This document shows, in pieces, positions 22,392 through 34,253 of a stretch of 64,000 bases of DNA. This stretch comes from Diplodia intermedia (lineage: Eukaryota; Ascomycota; Dothideomycetes; Botryosphaeriales; Botryosphaeriaceae): positions 620,001-684,000 of the forward strand of contig JAKEKT010000003.1 of assembly GCA_021495925.1 (NCBI GenBank), given 5' to 3'. The translations under genes were made by a program, and so were the position numbers. How positions within the stretch are numbered: position 1 is the first letter of the stretch; the number at the start of each line of letters is the position of its first letter. The notes under the pieces were generated by a model, which saw only the letters and a list, made by a program, of their open reading frames with translations, did not search any database and was not told the DNA's origin.

Positions 22392-25300
22392 CTATGCGTA
22401 CTGCAGGCGATCCTCTGACCAGCCAGGCTGCAGGTCGCTCCAGTCCCTCGAGAAGCCAAAGTCCGACTGATACTTGCCATACAAAACGAGCTCTACCTTG
22501 TCAAATGCGACACCCTCTTCCGACTGTGCCCAGACGCTGAGCGACAGCGTGTTGGAGCCCTTGTTGTTGAGCACGCCCGGCGGGAACGGGAACCTCGTCT
22601 GCGGCCCAATATGCGGCAGGTACTTGCCATATTGATATCTGCGCGTCTCGTCAGCCTTTGATCCTAAATCGACCGGAACCGTAAAATAAAAGAGTTGCGA
22701 CTCACCCATTGATGAAGATCTGCACCCTGGCCACCGTCCCGTCCGGAATGCCCACCTCCAGCCCAATCGGCGCGTCCAGGTCCTCGTCGACATCCAGCTC
22801 GAACTCGGTCGTGTACCACCGGATGCCGGCGCCCGCGAAGCCCTCGAGCGGATCGCCCTCGTCCCAGGCCGACGCGTCGAAGCCGGGCAAGTGCCAGCCG
22901 AGCCGCTCGCCGTGCAGGCCGCCCTCGTTGAGCGGGCCGCGGACGGGGTCGACGTAGCCGGCGCCGCCGCCCGCGTTGCCCTGGATCTTCCACTGCTTGA
23001 ACGACGCCACCGTCGCGTTGCCGGTGGCGTTGCCGGCCGCCACCAGGCTCGCCGCGATGATGCCGCGCGGGTTGAGCGGGCCGTACGGCCCCTGGCTGTC
23101 CTGGTCGTGGCCGGTGTAGTCGGTCACGACGGTGAGCACGTTGCCCTCGTCCACCACCTCCGCCTTGGAGAAGTCGAGCACGGCCGACGTCGAGATGAGC
23201 GACGCGTTGCCCGGGTGCCCGCCGACGAGCGCGCCGTTCAGCCACGCCGACCAGCCCGCCGCGACGCCGCCCTGCACGGTGATGTTGGCGCCGGCGGCGG
23301 CGCCGTCGAAGTAGCCGCGGTAGACGAGGACGCCCGTGTAGAAGCCGTAGTCGCTGCCGTACAGCACCGGCAGCGTCGCCGGCGCCAGCGGGCTGAGCGT
23401 CGTCGTCTTGTTCGCGATAGTCCAGCGCGAGTCGTCGTAGGCCGGGTCCGCCTCGGGCAGCGCGTCGGCGACCTTCCAGCCGGCGAGCGCCGGCAGCGCG
23501 ACGTCGCGGTCGACGATGCCGGGCAGCTCCGCCTGCAGCGAGCCGTACGCCGAACGCGTGGTGGACAGCGCCGCGCCGTTCCAGCTGATGGCGTCGACGG
23601 AGGGGTCGCCGACGTAGACATCGATGGTCGTCGCGTTCAGGTGGTCGCCCGAGATGGAGACGGTGCCGCCCGAGACGGCCGCGGAGCGCACGAGGTAGGG
23701 CCCCAGCACGAAGATTTGCTCGTCCGGGGCGACGTGCGGATCCGACGTCGTCGCCGGCGCGAAGAAGGTGTAGGCGGCCCACCGCTCGAGCAGGTAGAGG
23801 ACCGGCCCCCCCTGCGCGAACTTGACGACCGTCGCGCCCTTGGCCTGCGTGTACTTGAAGGCCGCGGCCGTGCCGTTGCCGGTGGCCGCGGGCCCGAAGT
23901 CCGTGTCGGCGCCGTGGGTGGTGAAGGTCGCGTTCTTGAGGTCCGCGCCCTTGAACGCGAGCTCGCCGACCTGGCCCTCGTTGAGGTAGAAGACCACGAC
24001 GGGCACGTCGAAGAGGCCGTAGGTCAGCACTTCGGCCGACGAGTACAGCAGCGTGTGGTCTGCCCCGACGGGGTAATCCGTCACCACGATCCTGCTCTGG
24101 CGGCCGCGGAGATCGAGGCTGGCGATGGCGACGGCGCCCTCGGAGGTCGCGACGTCCAGGGTAAAGGCCGTGTTGGCGCGGGACCGGCTGTTGTCGTGCT
24201 GGGTGAAGTAGAAGCCGGCGGCGGTGTCGGGGTTGCGCAGCACCCAGGTGAAGACGGCGGTGTCGTTGACGGCGTTGCCGGTGCCGTTGCTCTCCATGTC
24301 GGTGTTTAGGAGGCCGGCGCTGACGCGGGTGAACAGGGCGATGAGCTTGACGTGCTTGAACTTGTCCCACACCTCGCGCGTCTCGCGCAGCGGCGCGCCG
24401 TAGTCGTACGACGTGTACACGACGGGCGCGGCGAGGTGGCCCCAGTTGGTGCCGCCGTACGCCATGTACATGTTCTGCAGCGTCATGCGCTGGGCGATGT
24501 TGTTCTTGTAGAAGACGTCGGGGTAGGCCGTGTCGTGCTCGGACACGCAGTCGTCGAAGAAGGAGCCGCCCCACGGCTGGAACCAGCCCGCCTTGAACTC
24601 GGGCGTGTACTCGGGCTGGGTGAAGGAGTAGTTCTGGAACCACTGGTAGTAGGTGCGCAGCAGGGTGAAGCCGGTGTCGATGTTGTCGCAGCTCAGCCCG
24701 CCCGCGTACGAGTCGAGCCCGTAGACGTCGACGGCGCCGCCGACGTCCTGGTAGTCGACGGACCAGCTCTGGCCGCGCATGCCCTTCTCGTTGGACGTGA
24801 AGGGCACGACGACGCCGTTGGCGCGGAACGCCGCCTTGAGCTGCTCCATGTACAGCACCAGCGGGTCGTCGGCCACGTGCCGGCCCTCCGTCAGCTCGTT
24901 CTCCACCTGCACGAGGATGACGGGCCCGCCCGCGGTGACCTGGTTGCGCGCGATGATGGGCACGAGCGCGTCGACCCACGGCCGCCACTGCCGCCGGTAC
25001 GCCTCGTCGTCGGTGCGCACGTCGCCGCCGCTGCCGTCGGTCAGGTAGAGGCCGTAGCCGCCCGCGCTGGTCTCGGCGTTGCAGTACGGGCCCGGCCGCG
25101 CGATGATGTAGACGCCTTCTTCCCTGGCGATGTCGAAGAGCCGCTGGATGTCCTTGCCCGGCGACTCGAAGTCGTAGACGCCCGGCGCGGGCGAGTGGTA
25201 CGACCAGAAGAAGTAGATGCTCAGCGCGTTCAGCCCGTTCGCCTTGAACTTCTGCATCACGTCGCGCCACAGCTCCGGCACCGGCAGCCGCGCGTAGTGG

Positions 25301-25452
25301 AACTCGCCCGAGTAGATGTAGACGCGCTCGCCGTTGATGAACAGGCTGTTCTCGTCCCACTGCACCACGTCGGTGTAGCCGTTGTCGCGCTGCCCGCCGG
25401 CCAGCGAGATGGCCGCTCCTAGAAGGAGTAGGAGGATCGCGACGGCACGCAT
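22392..25452 (-). CDS. lacA: Secreted GH35 beta-galactosidase
   Basis: Cleaves terminal beta-galactosyl residues, for example from plant pectic galactans or lactose. Exons 22706-25452 and 22392-22638 give 997 residues, matching fungal LacA enzymes (about 1000). An N-terminal signal peptide (residues 1 to ~20, Leu/Ala-rich) indicates secretion. The GH35 barrel begins at ~35 (INGERVYIYSGEFHYARLP). The acid/base is Glu186 in VQVENE, and the likely nucleophile is Glu285 in TPEFKAGWFQPWGG. YGGTNWG follows. After the barrel come the beta-rich domains usual for fungal enzymes, ending in PGVLNNKGSNTLSLSVWA. Asn-X-Ser/Thr sites are frequent. It is read in the same direction as dus1, whose start lies 372 bases downstream. 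Carbon-source control is likely from the family, not shown here. Confidence 0.93.
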
Positions 25453-26661
25453 TGTCTGCTGCAGGAGGGGGGATGCCGGGAAGGGAAAGAAAAAAAAAAG
25501 GGCCGCGGGTCAGGCTATATTTCAATCATCTCGGTCAGTCGACGCCCACATGAAGTCATAGCAGAATACGGCATGCGGGCCATGTCAGGTACAAAGATCC
25601 ATCAATGAGAGCGCCGGGATCTGCACCAGGGCCGTTAGTAACGAGGAGCGGGGACCGGCCGGGGGGGACCAGGAACGGCGCTGCAATAAACTCCCCCGGG
25701 CCGAGCATCCTATTCGGGGCCCCATCGCTGGGCTTTGCCCCGAGCGGGGAGGGCGGGATTGTGGGGTTCCCTCTCGTGTTGCGAGCGTGACCTTGCCGTT
25801 TTCCATTGCCCCGCACCCTCCCTCCCCCTCCCCCATGCAAGCGAACCTGCATTCACCATGGTGGCGCCAGATTGCACCACGAGCCGAACATGAGATCCTG
25901 GTATCGCACGCGGCCCTGCATAAGCGAGGACGGTGACGGACAAAGGGTGCTCGTGCCCTCCTATAGCGAAACTCCAGACAAACCCGGACTATCAGAGATT
26001 CTGCTATCGAACACCCCGCGTCGCTTGCTCGCTCGACCGGAAGGCCGTTGGTGGATGGATTTGATACGTGGAGGAAAGTGTTGGGGCTCGGAGAAGTGAT
26101 GCAGAATAGTAGAGAGTGGCAATAATCAAGCGATGCGGTAAGACAGGAAATAATATAGTGGCGAGTAACAAGAGTCTTGGATCTGCGATGGTGGTCGACA
26201 TTTTCCGGATTGAATATGAGGCGTAAAGGCTATTCGTGGATTAAGCGGATGGATCTGCCGTACACTGATTTGCGGCGTGAAGAATCCGACCTCAAGAAGT
26301 CCTGTATTCAGTGCGATCTACTAGAGAACGTTGCGTAGGTAGTCGAAGCAAAGATCCGGACGCAGATAGAGTTTTCAACGACCTTTGGATGTGGGTAGTT
26401 GAAGCAAACATCTAGAAGGAGATGCAAGTTCTGAACCCGTATAAATATGTCTAGACATCGGATCCCACCAAATGAAGAAATACCAAGCAAAAGAAACCAC
26501 AAGAGTTATTCCGAAGTCACTTGAAGTCTAATATTATGTTCATTAAGTTACAGACTAGAACTGTAGTCTGAAGTCATTGACTTTGTCGCTAGTCTTGCTC
26601 CATATCCTTCTTGTCGCGCATCCATCCTTGGTTGTCGCTTCGAAAGCGTGAGTTGCGAAGA
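25453..26661. other. Intergenic region with a short tandem repeat
   Basis: GH35 promoter side (25453 to ~26000) and 3' side of the small secreted protein gene. It contains two tandem copies of a ~30-55 bp unit at 26336-26435 (separate entry). No gene is recognised. Confidence 0.5.
26336..26435 (+). repeat. Two tandem copies of a dispersed short repeat
   Basis: Unit 1 (from 26336, GTAGGTAGTCGAAGCAAAG...) and unit 2 (from 26391, GTGGGTAGTTGAAGCAAAC...) are spaced 55 bases apart and match at about 22 of 30 core positions. The same core, including GATCCGGACG, recurs as an inverted pair at 62267-62341. Several differences are C/T or G/A. Confidence 0.55.
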
Positions 26662-26913
26662 TCAAGGCGTCGGACACAGAAGGACCGCAGCGCAGGCAGC
26701 CTGGCAAGTGCCATAAGCAGAGTTGCAGGCGATGATCGAAGCGGGAGCAGAGGCTCCAAGGGTGGCGCCCCAGGTGTAGCCAGCGGCGCCGTAGCACGCC
26801 ATGACTACGGTAGCGCAGCCACCTTGGCAGACGGCATATCCGATCGGTCCGGCCGTAGCGGTGCCGGCGAGGACGAGCGAGGCTCCGGCGAAGACCAAGG
26901 GTTGGAAGCGCAT
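26662..26913 (-). CDS. Small secreted cysteine-rich protein (zygote-specific-protein-like)
   Basis: Single exon of 83 residues. Residues 1 to ~21 form a clear signal peptide ending in TATA-G. The mature part of about 62 residues is rich in Ala/Gly/Cys. Seven cysteines fall at 29, 33, 40, 63, 70, 74 and 80. The first six form a mirror pattern: C-x3-C-x6-C, then a 22-residue spacer, then C-x6-C-x3-C. This suggests two helices joined by disulphides. The layout (GPIGYAVCQGGC, AAGYTWG, CNSAYGTCQAAC) resembles a widespread fungal family often labelled 'zygote-specific protein'. The function of that family in fungi is not established. An effector or surface role is only inference from size and secretion. 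Confidence 0.75.
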   Translation of the reverse strand: MRFQPLVFAGASLVLAGTATAGPIGYAVCQGGCATVVMACYGAAGYTWGATLGASAPASIIACNSAYGTCQAACAAVLLCPTP

Positions 26914-29308
26914 GATGTTCAGTTCGAGAGAAGCTGCTTGCTTATTTCGAGATGTTCAGTGAGAAAGAAGTCTCACGTGAGGTGCGTCGGCTAGGTTTAC
27001 TCACAGTTGTGGGACGGTGTTCAGGCCGCTGTGGGCTGGGTGTCGGAGTTTGCGACGTTGGGTTTGTGATGTTGAGTTGGGGTGAAGAAGGGAAGAAGCC
27101 GGCGCAGGCGCGAAAAGATATTCGAAGGAAGAAGCGTGACGGCGGCAGGACAGGGCTGAGCACCCCGCGCACGAGGCCACGCCAAGAATATTCTGGAAGT
27201 TAGCCTGGTGGTGAATGACAAGACGGGAAGGAATGATTGGCTACCAGGATTTCGGGCCTCAGGCATTCTCAGGCATCGTCCTGAGTTGCAGTCGCTTTGC
27301 ACTCACAGATATGGGATCAAGCATTCTTGCCGATGCAACTCCAAGATAGACCGAGTAGTTCAGAAACAGAAACCAGTCCAATCAGAGCTGGGATACACGG
27401 TGGGGTTCAAGCTGCACGCTCCGCGTGGGTGACTCCACTTCAGCGGGGGATGCGAGGAAGATCATGAAAAATTACCTTGAATCCTTGTAACAGACTAGGA
27501 TGAGTCTTAGACAGTATCACAGTGCTTTTGCGCGCACTTTGTAGCGAAACCGATAAGCTATGCTTGTATGTCGGCATTTGAAGTCACTTCGAAGACATGG
27601 AGCAGGTATGCATCATCACTGCGTAAAACACCCAGCTTACAATGTCCGTGCAAGTACGCTCAAGTACCAGGCTTAGCCATCCGGCATACAAACACGCAAA
27701 CGTATGGTAGTAGTCGTCGACGATTAGTTGTTTGCTTAGACGACAACATGTCCTTTGAGGCCCGCTATGATCTGGATCACCTCGAACATATGCCTTGGTC
27801 TGTTCTAGATGGGGCTCTAGGCTGCGCCACAGCTTTGCTGGAATCTCCTTCTGGGTCAATATTATCTGCGATAGCATAGCAAGTCGGGTGCTGGATGCAT
27901 GATTTCTCTGCGACGCAGGTCGCAACGACGGTAGGCCGATGAATCAACCGCGCGGCGACAGAGATGGAGACGACGAGAATGCGCTACGGAAGAGAGTAAT
28001 TTGCCAGCACAAAGAGCGTATAGCAAGCGGCCGTAAGGTTTATTCGAAGATGGTGCGCGCATCGACGAGCGAAGAAGATGTGCTGGGATGCTGCCTTGAC
28101 GGGGTCATCTCTGGCCAGGACCGCTGTGCTGGAAATGGCCGGGCCAGTGGAGCAGCGAGGCTGAGATGGAGAAGGGGTTTAAGGTTGGTTGTGAGTTGTT
28201 TCGATGGAAGAGACGCGTAGCAGGCTAACCCGAGTCGGCCTAGCGTGGCGATGAGGAAGATTCTCCCCCTTGCAGGACCGGGACACGCAAGCCACTCCAC
28301 CACCACCAAACACTTCACTCACCACCGCCCGCCCGCCACCGCTGTCATGACTAGCCGACGACGCCACGCCGTCGCTTTGCGCCCGCATCCGTGCTTTCAC
28401 ACGCCATGCCTTTATTCCCGGACAGAGCCGCTGCAACGGCGTCCGTTATGACGCCCCAATGCTTAACAGCTAAGCTTATTCAAGCTGCCGGGAGGACTTT
28501 ACGAGTCCGACTACCGCATGAGCCTGATATGCCAGCTGCATCAGCGAATCGGCCCTCTCGCGTGTGCCTTAGCCCCTACTCATCTCCTAATAGCTGCGCC
28601 CCTCTATCGCAATGCGACAACGGGCACTCTCGAGCGCGGCCGACCTCGGGCTTCCTTGTGCGGATTTACATATCACGGCTATGCCGATCGTTGCGTCGTA
28701 AGCCTCGTCTACTTCAGCACGCCGGTTGCCTGAATAGGCACAGTGTTGATAAGCTCCGGCTTCGCTCAGCCCAATCGTTCCATGCGACGACTCAAGCCTC
28801 AGATGGCGCGTGAAGAAACCTTGTTTTATCGTGGCCCGCCATCTTCCAGCCCTGTAAGGAGCCTCGTCTTTGGGCATGGCCGCGGATTTACCGTCGCCGT
28901 TTGACGCCTTTTTCTTCGATGATGACGACCATGTGAAGTTTACACTGATGGAACTCACCGTTGGTGCGCCTGTGTACTGTTTCAACACCCGTTTCGCTGT
29001 TTCAGCCCACCCCCCACCCCCGAATATGTTCCGATGGGCAGGTGAGATGCGCGCTGGGCCCTCCCGCTGGCCGGTCTCGCGCCACTTTGGCCGCGTAAAA
29101 ATGTTCAAGTCTCTTGCTATCGACCGACTCGTTCGCCTGGAGCCGACAGCTGCTGTGGCCCATGCCTGGGACGCGTAACACCCTGAAGTCCGAATAAGGC
29201 CTCACGATCCAGCGAACTCTGCTTTATAACGTTTGAGCTGCTACCACTAACAATGACAAGCACTCGTCTCTCTTTTCCGCAGGCTCGCAGCCCGCAACCG
29301 AACCCAAA
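26914..29308. other. Intergenic region, no gene recognised
   Basis: About 2.4 kb between the small secreted protein and the GH3 gene. Open frames of 60-170 codons occur on both strands (for example 27584-27925 minus and 28587-29108 minus), but none shows a domain, signal peptide or plausible splice partner. Confidence 0.45.
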
Positions 29309-31767
29309 ATGCGTTCCTCGCTTTCCATTCTTTCCGCAGTGACCCTCTTGGTCCAGGGCCTTGACGCCTACTCCACCAACTTTACCAGCCAGAACCTTGC
29401 CTCCGGTACCAGTACGTCTCGCGGCACCAACTCTCAACTTGATGGATACTAATTCGACCTAGTCAAGCTCGGAGACTGGCAAAATGCCTACGATCGTGCG
29501 AAGACGTTCGTCGACGGGCTCAGCACTACTGAGAAGATTTCGCTGATCACTGGCTCTGACGTCTCCAACTTTACCGCTCTTTACTTCAGAGACTCTGGTG
29601 ACTCCATTCTGGACTACTACTATGTCACGACTTGGCCGCTCTCCTCGGCCGTTGCCATGACCTGGGACAAGGACCAGATGTACACCATGTACAAGGCTCT
29701 GGGCGACGAATTCTACGCCAAGGGAATCAACGTTGCCAACGGGCCTGTCAGCCAGCCTCTGGGCCGTTCCCCTTGGGGTGGACGCAACGGCGAGTCCTTC
29801 GGTCCCGACGCCTACCTCAACGGTATCGCCTTTGGTCTTTCCGTCAAGGGCTACGGGGATGCTGGCGTCATTTCCGGCGCCAAGCATTTCCTCTTGAACG
29901 AGCAGGAGAACAACCGCACCCAGTCCTCTGGTGGTGGTGGTGGCGGTGGCGGCGGCGGCCCTCCCAGCGACGGTGGCAACTCCACCATGCCTAGCGGCGG
30001 TGGCATGGGCGGCAGCGACTCGAGCTCCGAGAGCACTGCCTACACCGCTCAAGTTGATGACAAGACCCTCCACGAGACGTAAGTTTGGCCCGCGTGTTCA
30101 GACCAGAGAAGGAATGCTGACGGAGTGATGACAGCTACATGTGGCCTTTCTATGATGGTGTCAAGGCCGGTCTGGGCGCTGTGATGTGTGCTCTGAACCG
30201 GGTGAACGAGACCTACTCATGCGAGAACCAGGACCTCATCGGGGGCAAGCTCAAGACCGAAATCGGATTCCCTGGCTTCGTGTTTGGCGACGTTGGTGGT
30301 CAGAAGACTGCCTTTGGATCAGCCAATGCCGGCATGGACTACGGCAGTTCGTCGACCTGGAGCAACTCGACCATCAACACCGGTTTGAACAACGGCTCCT
30401 TGACCGAGGCGCGCCTGACCGACATGGCGGTCCGCAACGTCTTGCCCTCGTACTATTTCAACCAGCAGGACGGCACGTACCCCGCGACCGCGGGTCTCGA
30501 GGACTACGTCGACCCGCGGGCGAACCACAGCAAGATCGCGCGCAACATCGCGGCCTCGTCGCTCGTGCTCCTCAAGAACACCAACGGCGCGCTGCCCCTG
30601 AACAAGCCAAGGACCATGTCCATCTTCGGGGCCCACGCCGGCGCCGCCAACGCCGGGCCCAACGACCCGCTCTCCGTCACCGGCTCCGACGACGTCTACC
30701 AGGGCCACGCGGCCAGCCTGGGCGGCAGCGGCACCGGCTCGTTCGCGTACCTGATCACCCCGCACTACGCCCTGACCACCAAGGTCCTCGAGGACGGCAC
30801 CATGTTCCGCTGGCTCATGAACGACACGGCCTACGCCTCCAGCAGCTCCGGCATGGGCGGCGGCGTCTCGGGCTACTCGTCCGGCACGGGCGCCGCGCAC
30901 ACGTACGCCGGCTACGCCGCCGACACGGACGTGTGCCTCGTCTTCCTCAACGCCTACTCGGGCGAGGGCGCGGACCGCGGCGAGCTGGCCAACGCCGACC
31001 AGGACGCCATGGTCGCGTCCGTCGCGTCGTCGTGCAACAACACGGTCGTCGTCATCAACGCCATCGCCGCGCGCCTCGTCGACGCGTGGATCGACAACGA
31101 CAACGTCACGGCCGTCGTATACGGCGGCATGCTGGGCCAGGAGTCGGGCCGCGCCATCGTCGACGTGCTGTACGGCGACGCCAACCCCAGCGGCAAGCTG
31201 GCGTACACGCTCGCCCGCAACGAGTCCGACTACAACACCCCGCTGTGCACCGGGCTCGTCTGCGACTTCGCCGAGGGCAACTACATCGACTACAAGTACT
31301 TCGACGCCTACAACGTCACCCCCCGCTTCGAGTTCGGCTTCGGCCTGTCCTACACCACCTTCCAGTACGCCGCCGACCTGGCCGTCGCCGAGGCCCCCGG
31401 CGCCGGCCTCGACCGGAAGTACTCGCAGGGCCCGCGCGCCGTCGGCGGCCGCGAGGACCTCTGGGACGTCGTCGCCACCGCCGAGACCGAGGTGGCCAAC
31501 ACCGGCGCCCGCGACGGCGCCGAGGCCGTCCAGCTGTACGTCGCGTTCCCCGACGCGGCGGGTCAGCCCGTCCGCCAGCTGCGCGGGTTCGAGAAGGTGC
31601 ACCTGGCCAAGGGGGAGAAGAAATCCGTCAAGTTCGAGCTGAGGCGGAGGGACCTGAGCTACTGGGACGTCGAGGCGCAGAACTGGGCGGTCGCGAGCGG
31701 CGAGTATACGTTTTGGGTGGGGGCGAGCAGTCGCGATTTGAAGAGTAAGGCCGTGTTGACTGTTTAG
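29309..31767 (+). CDS. Secreted glycoside hydrolase family 3 protein (beta-glucosidase-like), divergent
   Basis: Exons 29309-29411, 29463-30078 and 30135-31767 give 783 residues. Signal peptide 1 to ~20. The GH3 N-terminal barrel is recognisable: LSTTEKISLITG, SSAVAMTWD, INVANGPVSQPLGRSPWGGR, AKHFLLNEQENNR and VDDKTLHETYMWPF. The nucleophile Asp is kept as Asp292 in GFVFGDVGG, but the usual SDW is changed to GDV. The substrate-binding segment, normally LQD.PLGIR, reads YFRDSGDSIL (76-84), keeping Asp78 but losing the Arg. A Gly run and Gly/Ser/Pro insert (~192-225) sits between NEQENNR and VDDKTLHE, a longer and simpler loop than usual. The GH3 C-terminal and fibronectin-III-like domains follow (VLLKNTNGALPL, LGQESGRAIVDVLYGDANPSGKL, EFGFGLSYTTF). 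Many Asn-X-Ser/Thr sites fit an extracellular protein. Beta-glucosidase or a relative is likely; the substrate may differ. Confidence 0.85.
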
Positions 31768-32297
31768 GCTGGGTGGGGAGGGAAATGGTTAAAAAAAAAA
31801 GGGGGGGGTTTCTGTTGAGGAGGGAGGGAGGGACTTTGTGTTTATTGTCTTTGCTTTCTACGTGTATATGTTTTTTTTTTCTTTTTAGACGGTAGATATG
31901 TTGCCAATACCTCATATGGATGAAATCAGTCTTGATGCACTACCTCCTTTGTTATGTATGCTCTGCTAAAAAGATATTCTCAGATTATACCAGGCTGCAG
32001 GCAGGCTGCCATTAATAGATAGTAAGCACGCAGCCACTTGTACACCACTGTCATGCCCGAGCGAATCAGTGAGGGGTAGCACTTCTCACAAGAAAAACCA
32101 ATCATAAGATAGCGCGTTTAGTACCGAGGCAGCGCTCTCCGCCACCCGAACGCTGTGCTTACCATCCCTGTGGTGCACTACACAGCCTTGTGGTACCCAA
32201 AAGTCTTTATCTGTCTACGTTCAGCCTTCTCATCCCTTGCACTTCTCTCCCCTCCCTTTTCCACGCTGACGCGACGCCGATTCCAAAACACAACGCC
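31768..32297. other. Intergenic region
   Basis: Downstream A-run/G-run at ~31790-31808 and a T-run near 31870-31888, then the promoter of the membrane protein gene. Nothing else is seen. Confidence 0.45.
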
Positions 32298-34253
32298 ATG
32301 TACGAGCGCGTTGAGCTTCGCGAGCTGGCACACACCACCGATACGAGCTCGCCTCGAGCGCCGCAACATGGTGCAAGATCAGCACCTACTGCTTTCGGCG
32401 GTATCCTGAAGAAGTTGTCGAAAGCCCAATGTCAAGCCTTACGACGCCACGCGGGTGCAGCCCTCGCGTTACTTGTTTTCGGACTCCTCCCGGGTATCAT
32501 TTACTTTAGTGTTGTGAAAGAACCGTTCAAATTTGAGGTCGACCTCTGTGGAGAATATTTTCTCCTCACGGATATTGGGCCCGTTTATCCCGCAAGGTAT
32601 GATTCCGGAGTAGAAGGCTTGTTCACTATCGATCGTACTTCAGGGAATTTCCCCTTCTGGCTGGCGAAATTCTTGGATACGGTATGGGACCTGATCATCG
32701 GTCGGGGACTGCAGTTGCTGTTTGGCTTGATTAGCTACGCTGTCTTGTCCAATGCCCTGCTTAGGGCCCTCGAGGCGTCGCCGATACCTTATCGGACCTT
32801 TACCAGTCTAATACTCAACGGCGCATCAACCTGGACTATCATATACATTCTAAGGGACCTTCACCGCTACGGCCGGAGGCGAACCGTGTGGCTGTTCGCC
32901 TACAGCGCGGTGGCTCTGGCCTATGTGCTAGCCATGCCTACTATGTTTTCCACCATGACCGGATACGTTCCCATAACGGCGTCCTTCATTGAGATTCCCG
33001 AGACTTCGCAATTGATCCCTTTGGAGAAGTTCACTTTCGGAGTCTACTACGGACTGCCGTCCGGAAAGAATAGCATGTGTTTTCCTCCTACCATCGTGGA
33101 CGCATTGGACACCAAATCCCTGTCACAATTATCTACATGTAAGCCTTGAGTGCAGCAATATGCTATTGCTACTGACACAAAGAGAATAGGTAACAGCACC
33201 TGCATTACTCATTATTGGAACGAGACCCACAAAAACGTCGAAACAGGCAAGATTACTTACTCTCGCGATATAGATGCGATCTTGACCCTTGCCAAGTCCT
33301 CGAACTGTAAACGTCAATTCTGTAGTGGACGAGGAACCCTGATTACTCACAAGGATACCAGGTACTTATTTCAGCAACGAAACATACGACGGGGTCTCCA
33401 GGTCGTTACGTAACATGGCCGACCCGAACGACCTGTATCGTCAAATGGACAATCCTGACAATATCAAATACAACTGTACGGGCAAACCCTCCCACAAGCC
33501 TTCAATCTATGCTCTTATCAATATCCTCAGTCTGCTAATCCAAATGGCGCCGCATAAACAGGCAGCGATGTGATCAACATGACGATTGACGGCATGAACT
33601 ACACGTACATTGATGTCTGGGAGAACATCAGGGATGCCTATTGCTTCAACAACAAACCCTACGACGCAGACATCCTCGTGTCGAACAGCCGCTGTCTGCC
33701 CAAGGCGACGCATCGCGGCGGCCGGGCCGGCTACCAGTGGGGCTTCTCCGCCATGCTCACGTCCACGGTGCTCATCCTGCACGCCGTCTGGGCCGCCTCG
33801 CTCTACGCCGTCTGGCTGGATGCCGAGTTGGGCAGTACGCTGGTCAAGCAGGGGTTCCGCCTCACGCAGCTGCGCGGCGCGTATTTTGCCGTCGCGGCGA
33901 TGAAGTCGTCGTCGTCGTCGTCGTCGTCGTCGTCCGCTGCCAATATGCCTGATGATCGGGTGAAGGGCCGGGGGACGATATCACCACCGCCGCCGCCGTC
34001 CCAGTTCCAGTCTCCGTCCCCGTCCCAATGTCCGTCTTCGGAGGCACTGACGACGGCCGCGGAAGAACAAGGGTCGTGTGCAGAAGGGCGAGAGGAGGGG
34101 GAAGAGGAGGAGGAGGAACAGCCGGGGATCGGCAGGAGGGTACGTGCGGCGGATATGGAGGCGATGATGGAGCGGGAGGATGCGATGGTGAGGTTTGAGC
34201 TGTTTGAGGAGGAGCTGCCGTTTGCGGGGGTGGTTGCGTACAACGGTGCGTGA
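32298..34253 (+). CDS. Polytopic membrane protein, family not recognised
   Basis: I do not recognise this protein. Four exons, 32298-33138, 33190-33306, 33362-33475 and 33562-34253, join in frame to 587 residues with consensus splice sites (introns of 51, 55 and 86 bases). A cytosolic-looking N-terminus is followed by a hydrophobic segment (AGAALALLVFGLLPGIIYF), a loop with Cys, then at least three more hydrophobic segments (LQLLFGLISYAVLSNAL, SLILNGASTWTIIYIL, LFAYSAVALAYVLAM). A roughly 200-residue outward-type region follows, with Cys and N-glycosylation sites (NSTC, NETH, NETY, NMTI, NYTY), then a last membrane segment (MLTSTVLILHAVWAASLYAVW). The C-terminal tail is acidic, with a run of serines from a (GTC)10 microsatellite at 33905-33934. 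The layout of few membrane spans around a glycosylated loop resembles lineage-specific fungal plasma-membrane proteins. Start chosen at the first Met of the open frame that precedes the membrane domain. Confidence 0.65.
33905..33934 (+). repeat. (GTC)10 microsatellite inside the membrane protein gene
   Basis: Read in the TCG frame as a serine run in the C-terminal tail of the membrane protein. Confidence 0.9.

Noticed and set aside
22891..24309. 472-codon plus-strand open frame
   Set aside because: Antisense shadow of the GH35 gene with no recognisable motif.
24352..25422. 356-codon plus-strand open frame
   Set aside because: Antisense to the GH35 exon; its Val/Arg/His-rich composition mirrors the GC-rich coding strand and it shows no domain.
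27584..29108. Minus-strand open frames at 27584-27925 and 28587-29108
   Set aside because: No recognisable motifs or splice joins; likely chance in GC-rich DNA.
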